From assembly GCA_947095585.1 (NCBI GenBank), contig OX352763.1:33157462-33221461 (forward strand): a DNA stretch of 64,000 nucleotides, given 5' to 3'. This DNA comes from Nephrocerus scutellatus. Its lineage: Eukaryota > Arthropoda > Insecta > Diptera > Pipunculidae. The first letter of the stretch is position 1. Each line of letters opens with the position of its first letter. The notes under the pieces were generated by a model, which was given only the letters and a program-made list of their open reading frames with translations, had not been told where the DNA came from and ran no database searches. The position numbers and the translations under genes are program-made. Below are positions 11,123 to 24,959 of this stretch, in pieces.

Positions 11123-11703
11123 TAGGGTTTTTCAATAAGAGCACTTCAACTTTTTTTTTGAATAAAACACAAACTGTTCGACTTTTGAACTAACTTTTTT
11201 TTTATTAACGAACTTGAACATATACATATGATAAATTTAAGTATGAAACTCGATTTCTTTTGCATGACCACCGCGTGCACGTTTTACGAAGTGAGCCTCA
11301 TCACTGAAGATGATTTTTCGGTGAAAATCTGCATCATTTTCGATTTGCTCTTGAGCCCAATTCACGAATCGGCGTCGCTTCAAATGGTCAAACGGCTTTA
11401 GTTGTTGTGTCAGCTTGATCTTATACGGATGTAGGCCAAGATCTTTACGTAAAATCGATTGTCGAACGGGCTGGCTTGTTAAATGGACCGTAAAATGGCC
11501 GTAATGCTCTTAAAGTAGCGGCAACAGAACGATTATTTTGATAAAAAATTTGCACGATTTGCAATCGCTGTTCACATGTGTGGCATTCCATGATGAAATG
11601 TATAGTAATGAAGTTTTTAAATAATAAAAGAACAATAAAAAATATGGCGTGGTTCGCCGTCCCTATCGGAGAAAAGTTGAAGCGCACCTATTGAAACACC
11701 CTA
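11123..11703 (-). mobile_element. Internally deleted rosa-type mariner with both terminal inverted repeats
   Basis: The ends are inverted repeats of about 33 bp: TAGGGTTTTTCAATAAGAGC from 11123, and, read from the other strand at 11703, TAGGGTGTTTCAATAGGTGC, both followed by (A/G)CTTCAACTTTT. TA dinucleotides at both ends fit the mariner TA target. On the minus strand the N-terminal segment (ECHTCEQRLQIVQIFYQNN, ATG at 11591) is joined by a deletion to LGLHPYKIKLTQQLKP and then IIFSDEAHF (first catalytic Asp). That is fused to the C-terminal end RARGGHAKEIEFHT and a stop. The second and third catalytic residues are missing. It is a non-autonomous derivative that could only move with transposase supplied in trans. 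Confidence 0.85.
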
Positions 11704-14094
11704 TAAGATTGTATTAGTATTGTATATGTACGAGTACTACGTGATCGTTCCATTTCCAGTCTACCACTTCAGTTTTTTAGGATTACTAGTTCACACTTGT
11801 AAGTATGTAAACGGAAAAGTGAACATCACTTCTAATTACTTAGCAGCCTATATGAAGGCTATCACAGTGGAGCAACAAGAATAACAAAGTAACGCCGAGT
11901 TATCCAAACAAAGTCACAAACATGTTGCCGCATAATGATCTTGAAATGAAGTGAAATGGTTTGCTTTAGGGATTTTTCCCTAAAACTCCAAGTAATGTTG
12001 TTTTCTTTATGGTTTCGTCTGTCTGTCTGTTTGTTATATTTTTTTATAAAATGCATGCAGGGAAATTGTTGTGCTTGTGATTGTAAAATGTTATCTAATA
12101 CTACCATTGTAATTAACTCAGTTTGGAAAAAAAGTATCTTTTAGTGTATGCGATGAGCTTATTACTACCACATATTATCTGAATGACGAACATGAACGTG
12201 TGTTTAACATAATCAAGCCCACTACCATACCCGCTACGAAAATTACTTCATATTACGTGGGAATCAATCATCGGTAATTATCACGGCAATTTGGTTTGCC
12301 TTTGCTTTTGTTTTGTTTTCCCTCCAAATAGATGCTAATGATATGCGAATCATATTAAATGAAGCTTTGTGCTGTATGCTGTTGTAACTGTTCTCCGGAA
12401 AACACGCACTAGAAACTTAGATACGCTGATTGAACGCAAGGGTAAGAAACTCAGCGAGGCGCACTTGTCAATCGTGTCAACTTAGTCCATTCAGATATTA
12501 AGTCGACCGTCCGCACGATATGAATTGTCGACGACTACCTACAAGAGGTATAGGTTGTGGCCGCCAACCGGCGATCCAACGGCACAGCAATGTGTATAGC
12601 AAAGGTAAACATGTCCTTCCTTAACGGGCGCATCGTAGAAAACAATAATAACATTAGAAGTGCTCTGTCTGCAGCAGGAACGATCCATCTTGGAATTATT
12701 TATTTGTTTTCTTCTTCTTTTCTCTCCGATTATAAAGCGATTTTATATGGTCATCCGGGCAATATCAGACGAGATTCCCGCGAGATGACATGATTTGTGT
12801 TTATACATCAGAATGGAGAAGAAGAACGTATCGCGGGGCGTTTGTGTCGGCCGTTGCTTGAGAAACGGAATTTATACTCAGCAGCAGCATCACCAGTATA
12901 TAGAAGACAGTAGAAAAACAAAAGCAACAAAACTGTCGGATTGTCTTCAAATCGATTCCTCCAAATCGATCGTAGCTCACAGCGTATGCATACCACAGCA
13001 TCCAGCAGCACAACGACGAAATGTCAACGTTAAACGCTATTCATTTTGCTGCCCAATGGTCGTCCGTCGACGAGCTGTGGGAATCACCTCATGGCGATGT
13101 ATCAGCAGAACGCTGTGCAGACGGAATTGTTGTCCAAGAGGTGTGGTGCCGGGTGGATTGTTCCAAGCGCAATATCTTTCATCGGTTGCGCTGAGCACAA
13201 TGGCAGGTCCGGCATGGCATGGACTCCATCATAAACGACGTACACGGGACTTCATCTTCTGCCGTCCTCATACATACATACATACATAATATACGAGAAG
13301 CAATACAAATTTCCTTCAAATCGGATCAAAAAATAAATAAATATTTCAATAGAAACAATCGAGTTGTCCTGGGCTGATGGATACGCCATGGACGTTGCCA
13401 CATTTAGTTTTTGTGCATTATTCATGTGCGTGTGTGTGTTTTGGTTAGCTGGTGTATTTAAATTTTAAAGTAGGTACAAATGTATTGACAGCTAAGAGCT
13501 AAACGTTTACAATAACCAAACATACATTCAAAATCGGCTGAAAAGCCACACTTTTTACCATGATGGTTGAGACGTCCTTGGGATTTTTTGAAAATCGTGA
13601 GTTGTTGTAGCAAAAAAATACAGGAGACATGGCTTATATATTGGAATATTGGAATAATTATTTAAATAAAAATAACTTTTTAATTTAAACGAACTAAAAA
13701 AAATAGGGATTTCTAACCCCATACAGATAGAATAGATAATTTTTAATTGTGAACTTTTAACAGCTATTAAAATATACTTGTAAGATTTGATATGGTAAAC
13801 GTGGGGCACATGCAACTACTCATGCATCAATATCTATTGTGCACGCGCCTCAGAACTGCTTTTAATATGAGGGTAACATGTATGATGGTTGATTGCTGAG
13901 CAGAACTGTTAGCCCAGCTCTAGATATAATAGTAACGGTTATGATGGTCGATAGCCTTGAATCTGACTAAGCTGTCTCTCTATATATAAAAAGTCATCCT
14001 AGAGTAAGACGCCGTAGTTTAATGAATGACAACAACATCTTCCGTAAATTTGCTTTGTTTTTTAATAGAACAGATTGTGTTTGAGGTATCGTTA
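11704..14094. other. Unassigned region, simple repeats only
   Basis: About 2.4 kb. A short (GTCT)n tract sits at about 12014-12030 and a (CATA)n tract at about 13270-13290. Several 60-160-residue open frames (12557-13290) show no domain or splice support and are treated as chance. Confidence 0.45.
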
Positions 14095-14096
14095 GA

Positions 14097-15640
14097 ATAG
14101 GTTAGGTAAGGTCAGTAAAACCGACACACTTAGACCAGCAATGGTCCGTTGTGATACTACACGGATCAGGAAAGTTTTCCTTCATCTACTCGTTGAACCA
14201 CTTAGAGCTTCGTATGAAGCGAAGGAGACTGCTGATATCAGTGTTGATAAGTGTTGTTGTAAAAGAAAGATCCCATATGGAGTTTACGTTTCTGGGAGAG
14301 GGTTGGACAAGTACAGAGAAGATGGATAATGGTTTACTCTTCCTCCACATTCATGCAGCTTCTGCAAAAGTCAAAAGATTTCGAGTCTTGCTGCATTCTT
14401 GCCTATAAGACAGTGTCCCGTAATTACACTTAAAATAGCACCGATGTGCGATCTTTTTTGAGAGATCAAATACTTGGAGCGTTTCGGATTCAGCTTGGGT
14501 CAGATCTGCTTTGTCGCTATGCAAGTAGTTCCGTTTGACCACCTACGATTAGTTTTGTCAATAGCATCCGGCTTTAACATGAGTTTGCATGTAGCGATTG
14601 GTATGCCTAGAGAACCATATTTTGGTAAGATGGGTAGTGTAGTTCCTTGTTTAGCGAGTTTCCCGCAATGCCCTGGCACCCAAAACAGGTGGATATTAAA
14701 CTGCTCCGCCAACTCCCTAATAGATGATCGGCAGTTAAGGGCTAATGTTGAATTTGTAGAGACTGATTCCAGCGTTTGTAGCGTGGCTTTTGGCTATCTG
14801 AAAATATATGGATATCCTTAGCGGAAATGACGTTATTCTTCAGCCAAGATAAGGCTTCACTGATCACCATAATCTAAGCCTGGAAAACACTACAGTGATT
14901 AGGAAGACGGAAAGAGACGCTAAGATTAAGCTTTTTTGAGAAAACACATCCACAAACTCCGTCATCAGTTTTAGACCCGTCTGTGTAAAAATGAATGTGT
15001 TCATCTTCCAGATACGCGCCTTCCTCCCAGAATGATAGAATGATCTGGAGGGGAAGGTGACCTGGAAGTTATTATTGAAATGGAGCTATAGAGTGGTGTA
15101 GTCTAAGTTGTCTGGGATCCTGACTAAATTCAGGATAGAGGAGTGGCCGATCCGCTAGTAGATAGCCTTGAGGCGAATAGCCGAGCTAGCAGCTACTTGC
15201 CTGCTGAAATATCGAGAGGTGCAAGGTCGAACAGAATGTCCAGTGCGGCGGAGGGAGTTGTACGAAGTGCTCCGCTCATACATAGACTAGCTGATCTTTG
15301 GACTTTGCTTAATTTATCTAGACTTTCTTTCCTATTTAAGGCAGTCCAGTATATTAGAGTAGATCTTACGACCACTGTATATAGCCAACAAGTTATATGG
15401 GGTTGAAGAGCCCATCTGCTACCAATGGCATTTTTGCATGATAAGAGTGCCACTGTGGCTTTTCGAACTCTTCTTGTATGTTAGGTTTCCAGCCTAGCTA
15501 CCTAAGCAAAATAAGAGCCAAATACTTGGCTTTATCAGAGAATGCTAAGCTTGTACCTTTAATGTAAGGAGGGTCAACACGTGTTAATTTGTATTTCCTA
15601 GTAAAGAGGACAAGTTTAGTTTGTCGCTGTGCCCCGCACC
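14097..15640 (-). mobile_element. LOA/R1-group non-LTR retrotransposon, 3' part
   Basis: Minus strand from the late reverse transcriptase (TKLVLFTRKYKL at about 15610; ALLSCKNAIGSRWALQPH at 15450; GALRTTPSAALDIL) through the RNase H end (LFWVPGHCGKLAKQG at about 14690) to the 3' tail CTTACCTAACCTATTC near 14100. A C-terminal RNase H domain after RT fits the LOA/R1/I groups rather than RTE. Stops and frameshifts are frequent. Its 5' end abuts another copy of the same kind at about 15640. The same tail occurs at about 45010 on the plus strand. Confidence 0.75.
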
Positions 15641-17645
15641 AAAGCTAGGATCAAGTCTATGCAATGGCTTATCGAAGCCAGTTTGGCCCGGCACTGCCTG
15701 ACGAGTTTAGAATTGTTGCTTGTCGCAATAATGGCTTTAATAGCGGATTGACTGTCTGCACATATGCCGACTTTGCCCGCTATTGCGGTATTGTGAGACA
15801 GGGCCCTGCATGCCTCTCTTTTCGCCAAGATCTCCGCCTGTAAGATACCAGCAGAGTCAGATAACTTGTAGGACCTTGAAAGGTTAAGGTTTTCAGAGTA
15901 AACTCCACCACCGACTCGATTACTCAACTTGGATCCATCAGTGAATAGAGTTACATCAAAAAGCTCCACAGCTTACCCGTCCTTCCAACTTTCTCGAGTT
16001 GAAAACTCTACGGCAAAGTTAGGATTGAAGTGAAGTTTTGAAGTGGAGTAGTCGGTTGAAGGTGGTATCATCTTCATTTGTAAGAACTGCAGTACATTTC
16101 AGTGGCCGCATAATTTGTTAGCAAACCGCCCAGATTCTCTGAGCCAAACCGCTATGCATGCCGCAACTTATTTAATAAATAGGTCGGGAGGTAGCAAATG
16201 TAGGATTGTGTTAAGAGCATCGGTGGAACTGGACCGATGTGCTCCAGTTCTACCAATAGCCGTTGATCTCTGTATTTTACTTAGCTTGCTTGCATTGTAC
16301 TTTTTATTAATCGCCGGCCACCGAACCAGCGCATCATAGGTAATAATAGGACGCACCGCTGCTGTGTACACAGCCACAGAGCCATCCTCGTCTGCAGACA
16401 TCATTTCCTGCCTATGGTTTTTCTGCTAACATATAGGGCAATGCAAGTTTTCTTAGCCCTTAGTTCTATATTCTACTTCGAACTGAGTTTCCTTAAGATT
16501 ACGCCGAGATGTTTTGCTTCTGCGGTAGGAGTAAGTCTCTGACCAATGAGTTTGGGCAGGGCAAAGTCCGGTATTTTGGACTTAGTGGTGAAAAGTACTA
16601 TTTCAGTCTTGCAGGAGTTAACCCCCAGGCCACAACCGGTATCGCCGGAGCTAACCCCCTGCATAGAGCCCTTTCCATAATCACGGAAGGGTGCTGTCCT
16701 GGCACAAGTATCACGTATATCTACATAGGCAACAACTTTCGTCCTGTCTATCTCAAATGTTCAGAGGACCCTGCTTTTTACCAACAGCCATAGAAGGGGC
16801 TGTTGCACTGTTGGCAACAGAGTGTCTCTGTCGACTGATTTGGTAATACGACTACTGCCCAGATTGCCATGGACCACCTTGCTACTTAGCATCGAAATGA
16901 TCCATGATGATGATTAGGAGTTGCTCTACCCCTAACTCGATGAGAGCCTCCTGAATGGCATCAATGTGGACATTTTTAATCGCACCTTCTATATCGAGAA
17001 ATGTGGCAAGGGTGTATTGCTTGGAATAAAGGGGGTGTTCAATTGTGCGTACTACCTCGTACTCTCTGTGGACTTGCCTTTAAGGTAAGCATGCCGGTAT
17101 TTTTATAAAGCCGTATCTTCGAAACTCAATCTTATGTGATCGTCTATGATTCGCTCCAGCCTTTTCAGCTGGAACGACGATAGACTAAGTGGTCTAAAAT
17201 CTTTTGCCGATTCATGACCTCTTCTACCTACTTTTGAAATGAATCTTCTCCAACTGTATGGAAAATAGCTAAGTCGTACAGGAAACTTTTGAAAATATTC
17301 ACTAACCAAGGGGTTGACAGACCTATAGTCTTCTGAAGCATGATATGCTGAATGCCGTCAAGGCCAGACACAGAAAAACTGCGAATGGCCCAGGAAATCT
17401 TTTCTTGGATTATAATGTTGTCAACTTCGCAGGTATCACCTTCTGGCTTTCAGGAGAACTCAGCCAGTAAGCTGAGCCCCAGTCGTAACATGCGGGAAAG
17501 TGAGTATTTACTAAGATGTCATAAGCTTCAGCCGTTGATTCTGACCAACTGCCATCCGGTCTTTTTATATATAACACCTACAACAGGAATGGCTACGAGA
17601 AGCTAGGTCTTAGACCACATTAGTCTGTCGCGCCGGCTTCATTGC
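15641..17645 (-). mobile_element. LOA/R1-group non-LTR retrotransposon, RT to RNase H
   Basis: Minus strand pieces in order: SAKDFRPLSLSSFQLKRLER (17220-17160), LATFLDIEGAIKNVHIDAI (17010-16950), SCKTEIVLFTTKSKIPDFAL (about 16620), IKPIITY-like RPIITYDALVRWPAINKKYN (16350-16290), and RNase H FTDGSKLSNRVGGGVYSE to ADSQSAIKAI (15945-15730). The element stops inside RNase H where the next copy begins, so two partial copies lie head to tail. The YADD box is not intact in the readable frame. Confidence 0.75.
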
Positions 17646-17649
17646 TCAG

Positions 17650-17740
17650 AATGATTGTCGAAACTAAACGCGAAATTTTATAAAATTTGGGACAATTTGC
17701 AAACGTTGTTGAAGCGTGTAAATTTCCATAATTAAACGGC
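17650..17740 (-). pseudogene. mariner N-terminal fragment (weak)
   Basis: The minus strand reads MEIYTLQQRLQIVPNFIKF, similar to the start ECHTCEQRLQIVQIFYQNN of the rosa-type mariner at 11591. Nothing further of the transposase follows. Confidence 0.35.
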
Positions 17741-19440
17741 AAGTATAGACGAGTTGAAGTATAAAACAAATCGCAGCTAGCTTCACGAACAGCCAACAAA
17801 CCCAATTAGACAAATCAAGCGTCCCAATTGAAAAACACTTTGTATGCTCCTTAGTACTAACCAATATCTTTAATGCGTATCGAGCAATTTCTGTCGAAGA
17901 TTATCGTTGACGTCAAGTAGTCGGTCTGATCACGGAGTATTCTTTCAACGAAAGTGTGACCAACTTGTCTTATTCTGAAGATGGTCTATTCCCCGGTGTA
18001 CTCAAATATAGATGACGAGTGTCCTAGCAATGATATTGCTTGCGGGCATATTGTGAAGATGGCTCACCGAGTAGAAAAACATAAAAGGCTCTTAAGGCTC
18101 AAATAGATCAGTTATCTAACTTACAGGTACGTGGTTTTCATTAATTCAAAAATCATGCATCACAAAATTGAAGAATTACTACCAACGCACATAAAGAATT
18201 TTCCATTAAAATGTTTCAATTCATTTTATGCAAATAATTTCGTAAGCTTCTTCCCTACAATGGCCTTTATAGATCAGCGATTAATTTATGCTCAACATGC
18301 GACGAGCATATCGGCATTGTAGGCCGGTTAGCCTCATTGCGTTTTATATTTGAATTCGCATACATTGTACATTATATTGATGCGCGTATTCTATTCTTAT
18401 GGATGTGCATTTTTCTTTGCATTTTGAATGCAATAAACAGCTGAGATTCGATACAGCGTTCCATGGCGATCATATGCATCAGCCACAATACAATATATCG
18501 GCTGTTCTTTAATCGCGTTCCTGTTTAGAATCGTTCTCTTGTTTGCAAGCTGGTGGGGTGGATAGGGGATGGGTAAATCATCGATGGATTGCATTGTCAT
18601 GTACAGCCGGATTGGTGGTGGTCTCCACATGTGAGCCATCGAACCATATCGACTAAAAACGTTTAGCTATGTACGAGTTACGTTTTCTTGGACTGCATTC
18701 CACAGGCATCGGCAATAAAAATAACAAAAAAATCCTTCAAACCAGAACAATGTCTTTAAAGTGGTTATGGGAATTGGACGAGCAGTAGTTACGGGAGATG
18801 AACACAATCCCATCGGCAATTTAAATTTTCTTCACAGGTATGGTGCAAGCACAAGCTTTGAGATCTGGATATTCAGTAAGATGTGCGTATAGGGTATATA
18901 CGTTCAGATTGACTGCTGGTTAATAGTTTAACCCCGTGGGTATTTATCATGATTTGTGTTGGTGCCTCTCATCGAAAGTAGAGATCCTATTGTAAAATGG
19001 ACTGCTCAGGTTTGTAAATACAGCGGAGTTCTTATATGGCATCTAATAAATTAATGTCCCCTTGAATTGAAAATATATTGCTGCTTTTTAGGTTTTATTT
19101 GTTTGGTAGTAAATTTTTCAAGATTCACTTATTAACGAACGAGGTAAGTTAATGAGTTGTGCAAATGCGTTTTGTGTTAAAATTTTACCAACTTGGTGGT
19201 TTTTTAAACCAGAATGCTTATAACATACAATGCTGGCAGATTGCTGAAAACACTCCACGTTACTCTTTGAAGCACCTGTCCAAAACTAAATGAGATTCTC
19301 TGTTGGCTTCAAGCTTGATAACGTTCTCTTATCGGAAGCTACCATTGAACCGAGGTCGTTTAAGGACTGAGCTACTTCCCTGCTTGCTGTAGCCTACATG
19401 AATCTTGTTTTTCATTGAAAGATCTGCCGATGATCGAAAT
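17741..19440. other. AT-rich region, nothing recognised
   Basis: About 1.7 kb without recognisable protein similarity, RNA gene or repeat family. Confidence 0.4.
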
Positions 19441-21835
19441 TTTTCTTTCAAAAATTTGGTTAAAAGAAGGGGTAAGATGTGTTTTGTTTTTTTGTAGGTA
19501 CGGCCATATGAATGCCCACAGTACAGCAATTCTGGCACTGAGTGAAATCCAGATATTTGACAATTCCGATACCTCAAAATTAAATCTGCCTGGTTATAAC
19601 TTGGTGCCATTATTTTTCCATCGATGCGGACTCGCAATTTATATCCCTAGTGATGTTGCGTTGCAACTTTTACCTCAATTCAACCAATGTTTAAATCCGG
19701 AATCTAATTTCATATGACTCTAAATGAAGGTACAAAATCGTGACATATAGACATATACTACTGTTTCCTTTACAAAACCCCCAACTTAGAACTCTTAACA
19801 ACTCTCAACGAGTTAGATGCACTGTCTGGTTGAATTACAAGAATTGTCACATAAGATCATAATACTGAAATCGTTATTGCGGGCGATTTCAATGTACAGA
19901 ATTATGGGTGGCTTCGCCATTATGGCCAAAAACCCGAAGGAAAGGGTGTTGACATATTCGCTGATATTAATCACAATACTCAGCTTGTAAATGGGCCTAC
20001 AAGAATACCTGACATTGCAAAACAATTCGCGAACACCCTTGACTTGCTCTTAACCTCTCGTCTTGATAAATACTCCACCAATGTATTATCCCCTCTAGGC
20101 TCATCAGACCATTGTGTTAATAAACAACGGAGTTAGAGAAAAAACTCCCAAAAAACAGTATGGGAATGCGAGAAAACTAATTGGAATGGCCTTAACAACT
20201 TCTTTTGGAGTATTAACTAGTCACTTTTATTTCGCTATAGCAACGTGGATGCCGCCGCTGATGCAATAATAAACATAATCCTTATTGGTATGATAGACTT
20301 TCAGCAATAAGTTTGTCAAACCAAAAGAAAATGAATGGTATGACACGAGCTGTAAAGAGGCTTCTTCTATTATAAGGAAGGTATGCTTTCAGTTTTACAA
20401 AGCAAACCCTACTGAGGAAAACGCGAATAAATTTTAAACGTGCCAGAAATGATTGCAATGCTCATCTTCGGTGAGTCAAATTTTTCTACGACCAAAAATT
20501 TAGGCAAAATTTTCCCAAAGGTACTAAAAATTTTTGGCCTTTTGTGAAAATAATCAAAAATACAGCCTCGTCGTCGATTTCCACGCTCATTTATAATGAC
20601 ATTCCCGTTTTTAAGCTCTATGGACAAGGCCAATCATTTTACAGCTAGCTCAACGCTTCCCGATTGTGCATTGTTGCCGCCTGCACCACAGAGTATTGAG
20701 CACTCCATGGGACAGATATTCATTCATATAGTGCAGATTTTAGAGTCTTAAACGATCTCAACACTCACAAATCCTCTTGGTCAGATGGTATTTCCCAATT
20801 AGTTTTGAAGAGGTATTCTTCTTGGCTGGCATTGACATTGATAAGCTTTTCGGTCTAACCTATTCTTCTGGACTCTTTCGAAGAAGTTGGAAAACAGCCT
20901 TTGTCCAGCCAATGCCCAAAAAATGGGAGCCGTCTTCCTCTTCGTACCTACCTATAGCACTTACATTCTTTCGAAGGTCATGTAAACGCTGATCAATTTT
21001 CAGCTCATCAAATATCTTATGAAATTAATGAAATCCTTAGTGACCGGCTATACGGCTTTCGAGGACAATGTGATTTGATGATTTATCTCACCGAACTGTG
21101 GAACCGGTCTTTGCATCAATTTAGTAAAAGCAAAGTTGTTGCACTTGATATTTCCAAGGCATTTGACAGAGCTTGGCATTAAGCTCCTTTCTCCAAAATG
21201 CGTGCTTATGGATTCGATGAAAAACTGCTTCATTGGATTAGAACCGGACCGCTCAATTCAAGTTGTTTTGGACGGTTTCAAGTCCAAAATACATCAGATA
21301 AATGCTGGCGTTCCCCAGGGCTCTGTATTGTCTCCAGCTTTCTTTCTCGTTTTTATTAATGATCTCTTACCCTATACTTGAGTACAATCGCCATATCTGG
21401 TCTGGTGCGCCTTAAACTACCTTGCTAAATAGAATTCAAAACCGCGCAATAAAACTTATCGGTGACGCAAATATAGCGAAATCAATAGATTCGCTTGAAC
21501 ACCGCAGGAACTTTTCCTGCATGCCACTGTTTTATCGTTTATTCCACCAGCGTGGCTCAAGAGAAATAGCCAGCTGCATGCCAACTCTCCTTGAATTTAA
21601 CCGCAATACTCGTGGTGCTCTAAATGCTCATCAGTTTACCCTCAAGGCCATCTGCGGACGTACAGTTAAGTGCATGGATTCGTTTTTCAGCCGTACAACA
21701 AGTATGTGGAATGCTCTGCCAAGCTCTGTCTTCCCACATTACTATGATCCACAGACATTCAAAACACAAGCTCATACTTATCTCCTCTTTTTACCTCCTG
21801 TTCCTTAACGACCGCGCTGTGCCAAGCATATAGCA
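19440..21835 (+). mobile_element. Jockey/CR1-like non-LTR retrotransposon, degraded
   Basis: Plus strand. The endonuclease is seen in HRCGLAIYIPSDV (about 19622), VIAGDFNVQNYGWL (about 19875) and GSSDH near 20103. RT parts are SWSDGISQ-like (about 20775), FGFRGQ-like, IHQINAGVPQGSVLSPAFFL (21290-21350) and FINDLLP. The C-terminus contains SLEHRRNFSC, FNRNTRGALNAHQF and MWNALPSSVFP (21490-21735). The YADD segment is missing between FINDLLP and the C-terminal part. Frame changes and stops occur throughout. There is no RNase H. Sister fragments lie at 33636, 47383 and 48965. Confidence 0.8.
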
Positions 21836-22734
21836 GAGCATTACAAGGGTGCGAACCCCGAGAGAATTATCAAGAACTCCACGTGAAACCACTGATTTTA
21901 TGAAATTTGCAACCTTTGAATTTTAATAAGTCTATCGGCTCGATAATACGAACGAATCCGGTACAATTCACTGTCGACTTGTTGGCCATCAAGAAAGACG
22001 TCAACTTACTAGTTCCTGAAGGACAGAATTTTTCAATGGAGGTTCCGAGGATTTTATTTTTATTGCAAGCCCGAAGGGCGAAGCTTATATTCAGAGGACA
22101 TGGAAATTTTTCAGCGAAATTGTGTACATTTGTACGGATGTACGTGTGTACGTTTAAACGTTTGTTTGTCGTTTCGTATATCTCGGCTTCTACCAGTCAA
22201 AATTTGATGGGACTTGTTTTAAAGAAACTGGTTAGCGCTCGGCTTGCGATAGCGTAATTTTTTCATTCATAATGGTTACTACCCCGGAGAAAACTAAAAA
22301 AAACTCAATCTACGCATCGCTACCGATTTTTGTGAGCCTGAACGTTTGCAAAGTAAAAAGTGTTTTTTTTTAGTATGTTACAGAAATCACTGAAATTACT
22401 GAATGGCATATCGCTTATGAATAAAAGACTTACATTTTACGTTGCATACTATTAGGCTTCTGAGATAAATTAGTCTTTAGGGTTTAGAGTGAATTACAAC
22501 TAAATATATATAGTAGTGGAAAGTTTTTGGTAGGACTCGTATATCTCGGCTTCTACCGTGTTTTTTTTTTTAAAGAGAGTTTTTTTTATATATTTCCGTG
22601 GCACAAGTCATTCAGGTAGTCTTCCTTTTGCAGTTTAAATATCAAAAAAAGAAAATTTTTTTTCGTCATGTAATTTTAAACCTTGGACCATTTTCGAAAG
22701 TCATTGATAAAATTTTAGTCTGGCTGATTCAGTA
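21836..22734. repeat. Unclassified stretch with a 20-bp direct repeat
   Basis: The 20-mer CGTATATCTCGGCTTCTACC occurs exactly at 22175-22194 and 22538-22557. The surrounding sequence is AT-rich. It may be part of an unidentified repeat; no coding sequence is recognised. Confidence 0.4.
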
Positions 22735-23063
22735 TCAACATCATAATTGACTCTACAATGGGATCTTTCTCTGGCCTAGCAAAAAATCTGTCACCCGCTC
22801 CGAATTCTAGTCATCCTTCTACCACGTGCTTAGCATTCCTGATTGTATGGTCCCATCAATCCTACCGCAAAGCACTTGTCCTGACCACCGGAGCCTACCA
22901 AGCTTTATTCACTTCACGATGTCGGTAACGCTCGTAGTTCTCATTATTTTAGAGTCTCCGGATTCCTCTAATATGGGGCCAACAATTCTCTGTAAGACTT
23001 TCCTATCGAGTGCGGCTTATAGGTTAAATTGATTTTTGCTAATAACGAAGCCTCGGACCCGTT
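22735..23063 (-). mobile_element. RTE 3' fragment, degraded
   Basis: The DNA matches the 3' part of the RTE copy at 8360-8765, in the same orientation: CATAAATCCTACCGCAAAGG-like, CGGTAACGCTCGTAGTTCTC, AGAGTCTCCGG and GGGGCCAACAATTCTC segments follow in the same order. It is short and strongly mutated. Confidence 0.75.
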
Positions 23064-24959
23064 AAGGATGCAATATTCAATATTCTGAAGAAAGTGAAAA
23101 ACTGAATAGTACGAGGTTTATAACGAAACAGTATTACAAAACCTGTCGAGATGTTAAGACCAGTTGTGAAGCCATGCATGCTGATGGTAAATATTACAAA
23201 GTACACGAGCACTTTGTTCAACATTGAAATGTAATCCAACAAAAGGGTTAAACATCATTGTATCCTATGTGAAAGGTAGGTATACAATAGTCAGTGACTG
23301 TCCAACAGGACAGCAGGACAAAAAAAAAAAGAATTCATTCGCTTAAATTCTGCAAACTGCAAAGTTGCAATTGCCATAAAAATGCAGCTCACATGTGACA
23401 ACGATTTGTACTCAGACCCCTTTTATGGGCTCAATCGCAGCGCGGCGCACGCACAGTCCTCAATCTGGATGCGTTCTTTTGTTTCCACCGAGAACTGTTT
23501 AGGTCTGTTCGGTTTCCTTTGCCATGTCTCTCAGTAGTGGCATTGCCGCGCGACATCTTCTTGTTTCCATTTGAGGCAAATTTATTGATGATGATTTATT
23601 CCAAATAACGTAATAAAGTATTACGCGTAGCATGCATCGAAAAATGTGCTCCTATAGCACCTACTATCCAGTATCCAGCGAAGACGTTGGCCGCTTCTGG
23701 TGTACGGGTTTGTGTAGCACGTAAACATATTCAAGACGTATTTCATGGTTTTGTCCGTATTTCATGCCCTGCCCTGCGGAAAATGAAAAATGTCCAAATA
23801 CATGCGACAATCGACAATGACGTGTGATGTGTGATGCTGTGCGCGGATGGCGGGAGGATAACTCCCAGACAGTTCAGAAATTCTTTTCAGTATTATGTGG
23901 TACATGCTCCTAATTCTAGAATTGTTGACTTTCTTCTGTTTGTTTGCTAAGTTATGTAATTTATTCATTTTGGGTAGACGCAGTTTTTCTTTTAATATAT
24001 TACCCTAAAATAACATAGACCAACTTTACAGCTCCATTTCGCAAGGTTGGCAACAATATGACTCCAGTCAATTATTATATTCTCAATGCGCGTGATGTGC
24101 ATGCGTTCTTCAGGCATGGTGTTGTGGTTAATGAAATACCTGACGACTTTTCTTCCGTGGTGCCCACTTAAAATGTAAGTGAAGAGTGCGGTGTGGTTTC
24201 CTTGCTTGTGGTGAACATAATTAATTCGCAATAAAAATTACGCTAAACGATAATATATCATCAACCGCTGAGATGTTGACACTTTTTGCGGTTAATATGC
24301 CAACCTCGGCAGCGAGTTGCTGTCGAGAGATTGTGCTCCAGCATTCTTACTTGTCGTTGGCAGCTGAGAGTTATTTTCCAACCGCAAATTGGTACGCCCA
24401 ATGAATTTTCACTGTTACCCATTTGAATCGATAAGAAGGAGAACTTATTACAAGTGGTTTTACGTGTGCTCCTTTTATTAGAAGCACTCGATCTTGAGAA
24501 ACGGTGCGGTTACTAACGCATATGTGATTGCAATACAGAAAGTAACAGTAACATGCAATTTCATACCACATTTTCTTCATTCTATGGAAATTTTGAAAAA
24601 ATTGTCGTAAGATAGTTCCAGTTACTGTTCATATTGTTGTGCGTTGGGTAATGGCTGTAGTTGTTTGCAAGTCATCGTGGTGCCAATTATTATATTCGTA
24701 ACAAATGAAATTTGATTTTAATGAAATGATGAAGATGATGATCTAAACACTCTTAACTTCTCGCAACCTTCACTAATAATATATTCAATATACTAATTGC
24801 GTTTGTCACCCTCACTTACCCACGCACACAAGCAACATTTTTATTTAGTAATTCACAAAATTTATAAACCATAACGGCAACAACTCTTTCAGCGATATTC
24901 AAACTTTTGACAATTGACCTTAAATCAAATAATACGTAATAATAATTGTTAATTAATAA
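23064..24959. other. AT-rich region, nothing recognised
   Basis: About 1.9 kb. No supported gene, RNA or named repeat. Open frames are below 80 residues with no recognisable motif. Confidence 0.4.

Noticed and set aside
12795..13289. 164-residue open frame on the plus strand
   Set aside because: No recognisable motif, and overlapping frames of similar length exist on the other strand.
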